DNA of 64,000 nt from an uncultured Hellea sp. (GTDB lineage Bacteria > Pseudomonadota > Alphaproteobacteria > Caulobacterales > Maricaulaceae), in contig CALLMD010000001.1 in the NCBI GenBank assembly GCA_938007935.1, forward strand, positions 124,001-188,000, written 5' to 3'. Of the stretch, positions 8,161 through 15,541 are shown in pieces. The notes under the pieces are model-generated. The model had not been told where the DNA came from. It saw nothing but the letters and a program-made list of their open reading frames with translations, and searched no databases. The position numbers and the translations under genes are program-made. The first letter of the stretch is position 1. Every line of letters begins with the position of its first letter.

Positions 8161-8344
8161 ATTTTGCAATCATATTCAAAGCAAAAAAGAGTAACCCCAA
8201 ACTAATTGCAATAATAACCACAGCATAAATAGTCTTTGTAATATCACTTTCAGAATAATGGGGCATATGCCATTTGAGCCACGAACGAATGTCTTTATCT
8301 TCGTTCAACTTTTCCCAAGCTTTGGTCTCATCTTCATCGTTCAT
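8159..8344 (-). CDS. Small tail-anchored membrane protein inside GTA cluster
   Basis: A 61-residue protein of unknown function. It has a charged N-terminal half rich in Glu, Asp and Trp (DETKAWEKLNEDKD), then one C-terminal hydrophobic segment of about 22 residues (residues 38-59), ending in Lys. It would be anchored with its N-terminus in the cytoplasm. It has only a weak ribosome-binding site (AAAG). It lies between prohead protease and capsid, genes that are normally adjacent in this cluster type. Codon use looks coding. It could be a GTA-associated accessory protein or an unrelated insertion. I recognise no family. Confidence 0.55.
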   Translation of the reverse strand: MNDEDETKAWEKLNEDKDIRSWLKWHMPHYSESDITKTIYAVVIIAISLGLLFFALNMIAK

Positions 8345-8399
8345 ACTTTAATTGATAAGACGGATTCACTTGAGGTGTCTACAGTTAAGAATATGTACC

Positions 8400-8852
8400 T
8401 CACACAACCTCCACAATCCGCGCACTCCTAAGCATCGGAAACGCCACAACCGAAACTTCCCATAAATCCAGTTCCAAGAGCGTACGCCCGCCCGCAGCTC
8501 TGGGCGTTGCGCGTATGGGGCGGTAGCCGATGGAGAGGCCACTGATGGCGCCTTCGCTCACTAATCGGGCGATGTGGCGGGCGCGTTTATTATCCTTCAG
8601 GATACGGCCTGATACAAACAACCCTGTCTCGTCTTCAAAAATGCGGTCCCAAACGCCGATAGGTTTTTGCGTTTCATGGCCAAAGAGGAGCGGGAGCGGA
8701 TGATTGCTGCGCGCCAAAAGGCTTGCGGCAAAAGCCCCGCGCATGACGACATCACCCGACATATCGGCTTGCCCAAAGAGGCTGGCATAGCCGGAGATTT
8801 TCAAATCGGTTAGATGCCCAACGCGTTTTTTCTGTAATTTTAAAGCTGTCAT
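8400..8852 (-). CDS. GTA prohead protease (g4-like, HK97 family)
   Basis: A 150-residue HK97-type prohead protease (peptidase family S78/U35), equivalent to RcGTA g4; it matures the capsid by removing scaffold domains. The N-terminal ISGYASLFGQADMSGDVVMRGAF is the family signature. His59 in FGHE and Ser107 in GLSIGY are the expected catalytic residues. The ATG at 8852 follows an AAGAAG ribosome-binding site and lies 3 bp after the head-formation gene. The protein is compact for its family but has all visible motifs. Confidence 0.93.
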   Translation of the reverse strand: MTALKLQKKRVGHLTDLKISGYASLFGQADMSGDVVMRGAFAASLLARSNHPLPLLFGHETQKPIGVWDRIFEDETGLFVSGRILKDNKRARHIARLVSEGAISGLSIGYRPIRATPRAAGGRTLLELDLWEVSVVAFPMLRSARIVEVV

Positions 8853-8855
8853 AAA

Positions 8856-9098
8856 TTACTTCTTTTCATCAAGGCGGGTTTCAATGCGGCCAAGTGATTG
8901 CCGCGCCATTGTCATTTGTTCTTCGAGTCGGGCGAGGCGTTCCGCTATGGGCGCGTCCACCGCCGCCTGTGTTTCCAGCGTGGCGAGCCGCGCCTCTGCC
9001 GCGCCAGCCCAGAGCAAGGCCCCTGCGGTTTGAATTAAAATGGCCAGTACCAAGCCAAAGGTGACGGTACGGTCGATTTGCAAAGGTCTATCCGCCAT
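8856..9098 (-). CDS. GTA head formation protein, rcc01685-type
   Basis: An 80-residue protein with one N-terminal transmembrane helix (about residues 13-33, TFGLVLAILIQTAGALLWAG) and a C-terminal coiled coil (RLARLEEQMTMARQSLGRIE). This layout and its position between portal and protease match the rcc01685 family required for head formation in Rhodobacter capsulatus GTA. It overlaps the portal gene by 11 bp. It may tether procapsid assembly to the membrane; that role is inferred from topology. Confidence 0.88.
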   Translation of the reverse strand: MADRPLQIDRTVTFGLVLAILIQTAGALLWAGAAEARLATLETQAAVDAPIAERLARLEEQMTMARQSLGRIETRLDEKK

Positions 9099-10311
9099 GG
9101 CTCGCCTCCATATTTATGTTTTGGGTTAAGCCCGCCATATCGCGGCGTTCGGCGTCAGTAAGAAAACTCGCCGCGCTGAGACGCGCCCATAATTTCGCGC
9201 GCTCATCCGATAGAGCGGGGACTTGATCAAAGTCAGCCATGATACGAAGGTCATCACCAAAAAAGGGCTGAAGCCAAACCTGTAACCCTCGCGCCGTTTT
9301 GGACACCAGCGGCAAAATCGTCTGCCGCCAAAAAGCTTGATTGGCTTCTTTGTAATTTGCGTATGTGTTATCGCCGGGAATTCCGAGCAGCATAGGCGGG
9401 ACGCCAAAGGCGAGCGCAATTTCGCGGGCGGCTTCGCGGCGCGCCTGAATGAAATCCATATCGGTTGGGGACAGGCTCATGGATTTCCAATCCAGCCCGC
9501 CTTCTAATACCATAGGACGTCCTGCATGGGACGCCCCGCCATGCTGGCCTTCCAGTTCAGATTTTAAGCGCTCAAATTGTTCATCGGTGAGGCGCTCCAT
9601 GCCCTCGCCGCCTTTATAGACCAAAGCCCCGCTGGGACGGGCAGAGTTATCCAGCAAAGCTTTGGCCCAGCGCCCGCCTTCATTATGAATGTCAACGGAT
9701 TGCGCCGCCGCTTCGAGGGGCGAAAAGCCGTAACTATCATCAGACGGGTGAAAGAGCCGCATATGGTGGATGGCCGTTCGCCCCGTGGAAACGTCACGGC
9801 GAAAGCGGCGCTTATAACCGCCCGCTTCATAATCATAACCTGCGGGCCAGCCATCACGCCCCGTCAGGACAGATACGCGATCAGGACGCAAAGCATAAAG
9901 CGCGCTCGGCACGCCGCCAACAAGGCTGGCCTCAAGATAGGCATTTCCGCCAACTTGGAGATAGCCGTAAAAGCTCTCCATAATTTCGGTTGCTGTCGTC
10001 ATGGGATTACCGCGCATGAGAAATTTTTCTGCTGGGTCGCCTGTCTCGCAGCGCGCGCCTTGCGAGCTTTGACGCCGCACACATAAAGGCACAGAGGCCG
10101 CCGCCTCCGAGATCAAACGCACGCAGCGATAAACAACGGCGTTTTTCTGATAGCCCTCACGCGCCAACGCGCCATAATCGCGCGCACTCCATTGCGCCCG
10201 CCCCGCCAGATGTAAGGCGATGAGGGGCTTGGATGTTGAAGCGGAACTCTGTGATTTTTGAGCAAAACTTTTAGACAGACTTTTCTGCGGCCAGGGGCGC
10301 CAATGTTTCAT
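9088..10311 (-). CDS. GTA portal protein (g3-like, HK97 type)
   Basis: A 407-residue HK97-family phage portal protein, equivalent to RcGTA g3; twelve copies form the DNA gate. Typical stretches are GYQKNAVVYRCVRLISEAAA, YLQVGGNAYLE, the LRPDRVSV strand and the crown-side ALAFGVPPMLLGIPGDNTY. The ATG at 10311 is preceded by CGAAAG, and the sequence just before it (GTAATTTATGA) is nearly the same as before the protease gene. It is the first gene after conserved promoter copy B. The terminase, normally its upstream neighbour, lies 3.9 kb away. Confidence 0.95.
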   Translation of the reverse strand: MKHWRPWPQKSLSKSFAQKSQSSASTSKPLIALHLAGRAQWSARDYGALAREGYQKNAVVYRCVRLISEAAASVPLCVRRQSSQGARCETGDPAEKFLMRGNPMTTATEIMESFYGYLQVGGNAYLEASLVGGVPSALYALRPDRVSVLTGRDGWPAGYDYEAGGYKRRFRRDVSTGRTAIHHMRLFHPSDDSYGFSPLEAAAQSVDIHNEGGRWAKALLDNSARPSGALVYKGGEGMERLTDEQFERLKSELEGQHGGASHAGRPMVLEGGLDWKSMSLSPTDMDFIQARREAAREIALAFGVPPMLLGIPGDNTYANYKEANQAFWRQTILPLVSKTARGLQVWLQPFFGDDLRIMADFDQVPALSDERAKLWARLSAASFLTDAERRDMAGLTQNINMEASHGG

Positions 10312-10367
10312 AAATTACTTTCGAGGAAATGGCCCAAATAAACAGGCTCTAATGTGACGATGGAGGA

Positions 10368-10468
10368 TTTATACCCCGTCTCGCAATAGCTCGGATTAAT
10401 CTGCTGAACTTTTCTCTAAGCTCTTGAAACTGAGCCAAAAATAAAATGTATTTATGAGGATTGAGTTT
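10368..10468 (-). promoter_or_regulatory. Conserved GTA promoter element, copy B (before portal)
   Basis: Second copy of the element found before the capsid gene. On the minus strand, AAACTCAATCCTCA (10455-10468) is identical to copy A. TTTCAA-N3-CTTA sits at the same internal offset, and AGATTAAT with GCTA-N-TGCG and GGGGTATAAA covers 10368-10402. Distances between the outer blocks are 87 bp in both copies. TATAAA as a -10 element would start transcription about 50 bp before the portal ATG. Matching spacing over regions that otherwise differ argues for shared regulation. Confidence 0.65.
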
Positions 10469-10508
10469 GGATCGCGCACGAACTCATTACCCTGCAAATC
10501 AATGCCAT

Positions 10509-10534
10509 AAAAAAACGCCCGTTAAAACGGGCGT
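10509..10534 (-). terminator. Intrinsic terminator after TPR-like gene
   Basis: On the minus strand ACGCCCGTT and AACGGGCGT form a 9-bp perfect stem with a 2-nt AT-rich core loop, followed by a run of seven T. It lies 27 bp after the stop of the small helical protein gene at 10561 and upstream of the GTA promoter copy B. It therefore insulates the portal operon from the inserted genes. Confidence 0.88.
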
Positions 10535-10560
10535 GGTTTGATAATTATTTTTGAAAGCGT

Positions 10561-10980
10561 TTAAGCGACTTTAAACAGGCTTTGTGTTTTTACGCGGTCA
10601 CCGAGTAAGGCTTTCGCCGTTGAATAATTCTTTTTCAAATCCCGGCGCATCGATTCATCTCCTATCAGCGAAGCGATTGTAATTGCGCCGCGATAGGCTT
10701 CCACGGCGTGTTGCAGAGCTTCAGTATCATGGTCCGTACGGCCAATCGTCAATAACGTATCCGCAAGGGCTTGCTGGACTTCAGCATTTTCACGCGGCGT
10801 ACTGTCGATAGAATAAAGTCTTTCAGCCGAACGCAGCGCAGAAACAGCTTGTATCAGAGGCCCAGTATCGCCTGTCTGAGACGCCAAAAGCACCATTTGA
10901 CTCGCCAGTTCGCGGTTAAGCTGAGCGAGCGCGTTATTCGTTTTCTTAAGATCTCTTTTTAATGCAAGTTTATTAGCCAT
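10561..10980 (-). CDS. TPR-like helical protein, unknown function
   Basis: A 139-residue all-helical protein. The middle (about residues 45-120) reads like two tetratricopeptide-like helix pairs, for example PLIQAVSALRSAERLYSI and ALQHAVEAYRGAITIASLIG. I choose the ATG at 10980 (MANKLALKRDLKK); a GTG at 11001 would add seven residues. A TTAA-N7-TTAA box lies about 50 bp upstream, pointing to CtrA control. The gene has a strong terminator downstream. It sits between GTA terminase and portal but looks unrelated to phage structural families. It may bind a partner protein through its helical repeats. Confidence 0.7.
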   Translation of the reverse strand: MANKLALKRDLKKTNNALAQLNRELASQMVLLASQTGDTGPLIQAVSALRSAERLYSIDSTPRENAEVQQALADTLLTIGRTDHDTEALQHAVEAYRGAITIASLIGDESMRRDLKKNYSTAKALLGDRVKTQSLFKVA

Positions 10981-11030
10981 AAGATCGTCTCGTTTTCTCA
11001 CAATTGTGGCAATAAGGTGACAGGGTGAGG

Positions 11031-11045
11031 TTAAAACATGGTTAA
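11031..11045. promoter_or_regulatory. CtrA-type box upstream of TPR-like gene
   Basis: TTAA followed by 7 bases and TTAA, the full CtrA recognition pattern of Caulobacter and relatives. It lies about 50-65 bp upstream of the ATG at 10980 and in the gap before the DUF2726 gene stop at 11086, so it would act on the 10561-10980 gene. CtrA also affects GTA expression in some alphaproteobacteria, which makes its presence inside the split GTA cluster of interest. Confidence 0.55.
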
Positions 11046-11085
11046 ATAGGCGTTAAAGAGGATTAGGGATATGCTAGCACTAGCA

Positions 11086-11595
11086 CTACAATCCATCTAT
11101 AATCTCTTGCGCGGCATGGGCGAAGTTTTCACCCGTGCGCACGCGCACTAACCGCAATCCAATGGCCTCAAAGATTCCGTCTTTGAGGTTATCTGCATTT
11201 TCAGCCTCTTTATTATGGCTGAATCCATCGAGCTCTATAGCGGTTTGAGGAATGCCTTGGGCATTGGTAATCAGGAAATCGACATGACGGCTTTTGACAC
11301 GCGCGCGAAGCTTCCACCGTCCCTCACCTTGAATATAGGCTTTCACGCGCACAATATCTTCAAGACGTGTTTTACTATGTAGATGGTACCCTTGAGGCAG
11401 ATTGCGATGAAGCGCATGAAAAAAGGCAAGCTCAGATTTGTTCACAAACAGGCTAGGCACCCGTTCAAACGCCTCATAGGTACGGGCATTAGATGGAAGG
11501 GTTTTAGGGGCCTTAAACCCATCACCTTTACCCCGCCTTAAAGCAAAGGCCATGACGCCCAGAAAAATGACCAGAATAAAAGCTGTTTCAATCAT
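11086..11595 (-). CDS. DUF2726 domain protein, membrane-anchored
   Basis: A 169-residue protein with an N-terminal transmembrane helix (residues 2-18, IETAFILVIFLGVMAFA) and a DUF2726 domain (about residues 50-169). DUF2726 belongs to the PD-(D/E)XK nuclease-like fold. Visible elements are the RHVDFLITNAQGIPQTAIELDG core, with its D-x(n)-E-L-D pattern, and LRLVRVRTGENFA near the C-terminus. The nuclease-like core Asp and Glu appear present, but activity is not established for the family. It stands alone, 39 bp after the stop region of the peroxidase-like gene start side, with no obvious partner. Confidence 0.75.
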   Translation of the reverse strand: MIETAFILVIFLGVMAFALRRGKGDGFKAPKTLPSNARTYEAFERVPSLFVNKSELAFFHALHRNLPQGYHLHSKTRLEDIVRVKAYIQGEGRWKLRARVKSRHVDFLITNAQGIPQTAIELDGFSHNKEAENADNLKDGIFEAIGLRLVRVRTGENFAHAAQEIIDGL

Positions 11596-11634
11596 GCCCA
11601 GAAACTAACCACGAAGCATAAGCGCGGCTAGGGT

Positions 11635-13425
11635 TTAAAACGGGTCAGATAGCTTTGGATCTGTATAAACTGTTGTCCCTGTTAACGTGCGCATAAAGGC
11701 CACAAGAGAGGCTTTTTGTGGGTCCGTTAAATTCAAGTCTTGAAACATACCATTGAAGTTAAGCGTCGGGTCAATCGTGTTGGCAAATACAGTCGTCGAT
11801 GGATTATTCGTCGTCGGGACGATTTCATCATAATGATTGACGACATCCATCAATGTCGCAAGCGAGCCATCATGCATAAAGGGGCCATTGGGCGCGCCAT
11901 TTGGTTTTACAACATCGCGCAGGCTGGGTGAGCGCTCATTCGTCAAATCAAATTCTGTTGTTGAATTGGCAACTCCGACCACACCAATATGGCGGCTTGT
12001 CGGGAGAATATCAAATTCTGGTGCGCGGTGACATGTTCCGCAACCTGCCCCGCCATTGCCAGGTTCCACAAGAAATAATGTCTTACCTGCATTTTCCTCT
12101 GCCGTAAAATTCGGAAAGTTCGTTGCATCATCGGCGACTTGGGCACGGCCAACATCATATTTTGAGTCAAAGGACTGAATACTCTTGACGAATTGCCCTA
12201 AGGCAAGTTGCAAGCGCGTCTCAGTAATATTCGCATCACCAAAAACATAGGTGAATAGTTCTTGATAATAAGCTTCGCTTTCAAGCTTAAGAATAAGATC
12301 ATCAAGGTCCATACGGCCATTCACACCGCTAAAGCCATGTTCATTGACATCTTGAATAGGCTCAGTTGTCTGCGCCTCAAGGCTCGGCGCGCGCTCATCC
12401 CAGAAGAAATTTTGATCTTCGCCAAATTGCGTGTTGATCAGGCGCATAGAATGCCGTCCCGTTAAACCGCCCTCCACGCCGCGGCTCACGACGCGCGGGT
12501 CGCTAAAGGCATGGTTTTGGCGATGACAGCTAGAACAAGAAACTGTGTCATCTATTGAAAGCGCAGGATCATAAAACAGAACGCGGCCCAATGTTGCACC
12601 AGCATCTGTGATCGGGTTACCGCCGGTAATGGGCGGAGCGATATAGGCTGGGACAGTTTGCGCGGCATAATTGGGTAGATTATCCATATCAATTGCGCCC
12701 GCAAATTTTGCCTGTATCGCGGACTGGCCAGAAGCCGCTGCCGCAACCGCAATATCAAAAACATCTGCTGTTGAAAAACCCTCAGGGTCGGTGCCAGTAA
12801 CAGTCACCGAGATAGTCCCCGCTACAGACGGCGTTCCGCTGATTACCCCTGCGCTTTCAGTCAGCCCGCTTCCTGCTGGAGACAAAGCCACCGTATAAGT
12901 TATGGCGCCGCCCTCAGGATCGCTCATAACTGCGCCCGCTTGCGTGGCATCATAAGTAAAGGCAATGCCCACAATCGCGCTTTGGTCAGCATTGGCCTGC
13001 GCAACAATCGGGGCTTGGTTTGGCGGGGGCGCGGTGACAATATCAAAGCTGTCAGAGACTGTGTCGCCGGAAGCATCAGTAGCGGTAATTGTCACTGTTA
13101 TTGTTCCCGCAGAGGTGGGCGTTCCGCTTACGACACCAGCGCTGGCCGTTAAGCCATTGGCGTTCGGAGAAAACGCAACCGTATAGGTGAGCATCCCACC
13201 TTCAGGGTCACTAAAAGCGCCGCTCCCTTGAGTGGCGTCATAGCTATAAGCCGTCCCTGCCACCGCATTTTGATCGACATTGGCCTGCGCAATAATCGGG
13301 GCTTGGTTTGACGCTGTTGGCGGCACAGTTGTCGAACCAATCACAGCAGGTGTATTGGATCCTGAGGAGCCTCCACATGCAGCTAACACAGAAGCGGAAA
13401 GGACAGTGATAAGGAATTTTTTCAT
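11635..13425 (-). CDS. Di-heme cytochrome c peroxidase-like lipoprotein with two Ig-type repeats
   Basis: A 596-residue lipoprotein: signal peptide MKKFLITVLSASVLAAC with the lipobox Cys near residue 17. It continues with a Gly/Ser linker and two tandem putative Ig (He_PIG) repeats of about 95 residues, each containing YDATQ, SDPEGG and the G(V/I)SGTP turn. The C-terminal half is a MauG/cytochrome c peroxidase domain with two heme motifs, CSSCH and CGTCH. Family members reduce hydrogen peroxide or oxidise protein substrates in the periplasm; which applies here is unknown. I use the ATG at 13425 because it begins the signal peptide; a TTG ten codons upstream is possible. It lies within the GTA gap. 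Confidence 0.88.
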   Translation of the reverse strand: MKKFLITVLSASVLAACGGSSGSNTPAVIGSTTVPPTASNQAPIIAQANVDQNAVAGTAYSYDATQGSGAFSDPEGGMLTYTVAFSPNANGLTASAGVVSGTPTSAGTITVTITATDASGDTVSDSFDIVTAPPPNQAPIVAQANADQSAIVGIAFTYDATQAGAVMSDPEGGAITYTVALSPAGSGLTESAGVISGTPSVAGTISVTVTGTDPEGFSTADVFDIAVAAAASGQSAIQAKFAGAIDMDNLPNYAAQTVPAYIAPPITGGNPITDAGATLGRVLFYDPALSIDDTVSCSSCHRQNHAFSDPRVVSRGVEGGLTGRHSMRLINTQFGEDQNFFWDERAPSLEAQTTEPIQDVNEHGFSGVNGRMDLDDLILKLESEAYYQELFTYVFGDANITETRLQLALGQFVKSIQSFDSKYDVGRAQVADDATNFPNFTAEENAGKTLFLVEPGNGGAGCGTCHRAPEFDILPTSRHIGVVGVANSTTEFDLTNERSPSLRDVVKPNGAPNGPFMHDGSLATLMDVVNHYDEIVPTTNNPSTTVFANTIDPTLNFNGMFQDLNLTDPQKASLVAFMRTLTGTTVYTDPKLSDPF

Positions 13426-13614
13426 ATCACGGGATAGCCCAAAGAGAGTTTCCAAGAGGTTAAATTTGCCTTTATAGCCCTTAACGAAAGCGGCGGTTTT
13501 GTGAGTATTTCGCTTTAACCGTGCGGCCTCCTACATTACCATAATTTATATCAAGCGACAGTTTGCGGACAGGTTGCCAGTCATACAATCAATGCACCTC
13601 TGGGGGACTTAATC

Positions 13615-14205
13615 ATGTTTTTAAAATATTTCATCTCAAGCTGCATCTTTGTAGCGGGTTTAGCCGTCTCGGAACCTGCAAGTGCTCAAATCGCAGAACT
13701 ACGATTTGGCCTCACAGAGTTTGACGAACGGACCTTAGATTTAGGCATTTCGGTTCAATTTGCGAATGAGAATAGCGCCGCCATAAATGGTGAAATTTTG
13801 TTTGAGGAACCAGAGTTTCTAAAATGGGCCTTAACGCCCCAGCCCTATATTGGCGGGACGATCAACCTTGAAGGCAAAACATCCTTTGGCGGAGGCGGCC
13901 TGCTTTGGCGACAAAGTTTCGGCGATAAATTCTATGGCGATCTTGCGATTGGATTAGTCGCGCATACGGGGACGAATAATATAGAAAGGCAAGCGGGTGA
14001 GAGCTTCTTCGATATCTTATCAAGGTTTGACGAAGAAATCGAATTTGGCACAACCATATTATTCAGAGAGCAAGTTGCCCTCGGCTATAATGTTAATCAA
14101 AGCTGGTCAGGCGAGATATTTTTTGAACATCTCTCAAATGCATTTTTAGATCCTGATAATGACGGCGTTGATAATCTGGGATTTCGTGCGGTCAGAAAAT
14201 TCTAA
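13615..14205 (+). CDS. PagL-like acyloxyacyl hydrolase (lipid A deacylase family)
   Basis: A 196-residue outer membrane beta-barrel protein with a signal peptide (cleavage near ASA-Q25). Near the C-terminus His172, Ser174 and Asn175 in FFEHLSNAF, then N-L-G-F-R and a terminal Phe, match the PagL pattern H-x-S-N followed by N-x-G and R, and a Phe-terminated barrel. PagL removes the 3-O acyl chain of lipid A in the outer membrane. The ribosome-binding site GGGGGA precedes the ATG at 13615. It runs convergently into the terminase gene with a 2-bp gap and has no phage relation, so it is part of the segment separating terminase from portal. Confidence 0.75.
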   Translation: MFLKYFISSCIFVAGLAVSEPASAQIAELRFGLTEFDERTLDLGISVQFANENSAAINGEILFEEPEFLKWALTPQPYIGGTINLEGKTSFGGGGLLWRQSFGDKFYGDLAIGLVAHTGTNNIERQAGESFFDILSRFDEEIEFGTTILFREQVALGYNVNQSWSGEIFFEHLSNAFLDPDNDGVDNLGFRAVRKF

Positions 14206-14207
14206 TC

Positions 14208-15536
14208 TTACAAACGTCTGACACGCGGCGTAGGCCTATCCTTTAACATCAATTCTGTGACAGCCCAGACGAGGGCGTCGGCGCGGTCGGGGGACCCTTT
14301 TGGCTTTTCCTTCGCCCCCATCAAGCACAGCTCATCTTCAAGCGCGGGAAAGCAAGTAGTATGTTTGATACGGCCTTGCTCATAAAGAAGCGCCACAGGT
14401 TCAGCGCGGGCCGTTTTTCCGCGGCTAGCCCGTACCTTTCGAATAGGCGGCGCGCCTTCAATATTCCGTAAAACAGAGCTAACAAGGTCACCGCCCTGAT
14501 TAACTTCGGCCAATATATAATCCGCGTCCCAGCCCAGTGCCAGATTAACCGCGCGCTTGGCCCAGCCTTCGGGGGAGAGGCCCTGTACAGTCCCGTCATG
14601 CAGAATATAGGCAATCGCCGTACGGCCCGTCCCTATACGGCCCGCCACAATAAGACCGCAACTATCGGCGCGCTCCCCCGTCGAGACAGGCGGGTCAATG
14701 GCCAGAATTATTTTATCAAATTCATGCTCAGGCGCGCCCGTGATAGTGTCTTCAATAAGCTGACGCGTCCAGAGTGCGCCAACATGATCTTCGAGGAACT
14801 CACCGCCGAGTTCTTGCCGTCCTAAACGCGTGCCGCCATAGGCTTCTTCCATCGCAGCCAAAAAATTCGGGGCGAGATTATCTTGATTATCAGAGGTCGC
14901 GCCGCGGCTAATTAAAAGACCTGCGCTGGTAAGAAGTTGTTTTAACGCAGGGATAGGTTTAGGGGTTGTCGTAATGACAAGTTGCGGGGCCTCACCGAGA
15001 CGCAGTGCAAGGCGTAAGTTAGAAAGCGTATCCTCGGGATGTGTCCAGGCGCAAAATTCATCAGCCCAGGCGCAATCAAATTGCGGCCCGCGTAGCCCGT
15101 CCGGATCTTCGCTAGAAAAGACATATCCCACCGCGCCATTGGGCCAATCAAGGCGGCGGCGCGAGGAGGCATAGCTCGGGCGTTCGGAGGGGTAACCAAT
15201 ATTTTGTAGCCCACTTTCACCTTCAATCATTACTTCGCGTGCATCCTGATAGGTCGGGGCCACCAGCGCGATACGGCGCATCCCTCTCTCCATCACTTGC
15301 TCTCTAATCCATTCCGCTCCCGTACGGGTTTTGCCTGCCCCGCGCCCGCCCAGCAAAAGCCAGATAAGCCAATCCTTCGAGATCGGGATTTGGTGCGGCT
15401 TAGCGCGCAGCGGCCATGAGGTGACGAGCAAAGCTAGCGACTGACCCGAAACCTCGCTTAGAAAGCTTTGAAACCTTGCCCTTGATACTAAACTCAAAAC
15501 TGACAGGGTTAGAGATGGATTACGGCGCATAGGCAT
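14208..15536 (-). CDS. GTA large terminase (g2-like)
   Basis: A 442-residue DNA-packaging motor protein, equivalent to RcGTA g2. Walker A is GGRGAGKT (residues 63-70), Walker B ends in the DE pair of FDCAWADE (residues 159-160), and LVITTTPKP is the coupling motif. The nuclease domain starts near IILAIDPP (Asp281) and ends with DRADALVWAVTEL. GTA terminases package random host DNA headfuls. Both active sites appear intact. Its position is unusual: the portal gene lies 3.9 kb downstream, after four unrelated genes, and its 5' side touches a decayed dehydrogenase. No small terminase (g1-like) is visible next to it. Confidence 0.94.
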   Translation of the reverse strand: MPMRRNPSLTLSVLSLVSRARFQSFLSEVSGQSLALLVTSWPLRAKPHQIPISKDWLIWLLLGGRGAGKTRTGAEWIREQVMERGMRRIALVAPTYQDAREVMIEGESGLQNIGYPSERPSYASSRRRLDWPNGAVGYVFSSEDPDGLRGPQFDCAWADEFCAWTHPEDTLSNLRLALRLGEAPQLVITTTPKPIPALKQLLTSAGLLISRGATSDNQDNLAPNFLAAMEEAYGGTRLGRQELGGEFLEDHVGALWTRQLIEDTITGAPEHEFDKIILAIDPPVSTGERADSCGLIVAGRIGTGRTAIAYILHDGTVQGLSPEGWAKRAVNLALGWDADYILAEVNQGGDLVSSVLRNIEGAPPIRKVRASRGKTARAEPVALLYEQGRIKHTTCFPALEDELCLMGAKEKPKGSPDRADALVWAVTELMLKDRPTPRVRRL

Positions 15537-15541
15537 ATGAT

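Noticed and set aside
9577-10086. 169-codon plus-strand open frame
   Set aside because: It is antisense to the well-conserved portal gene and has no supported start or family.
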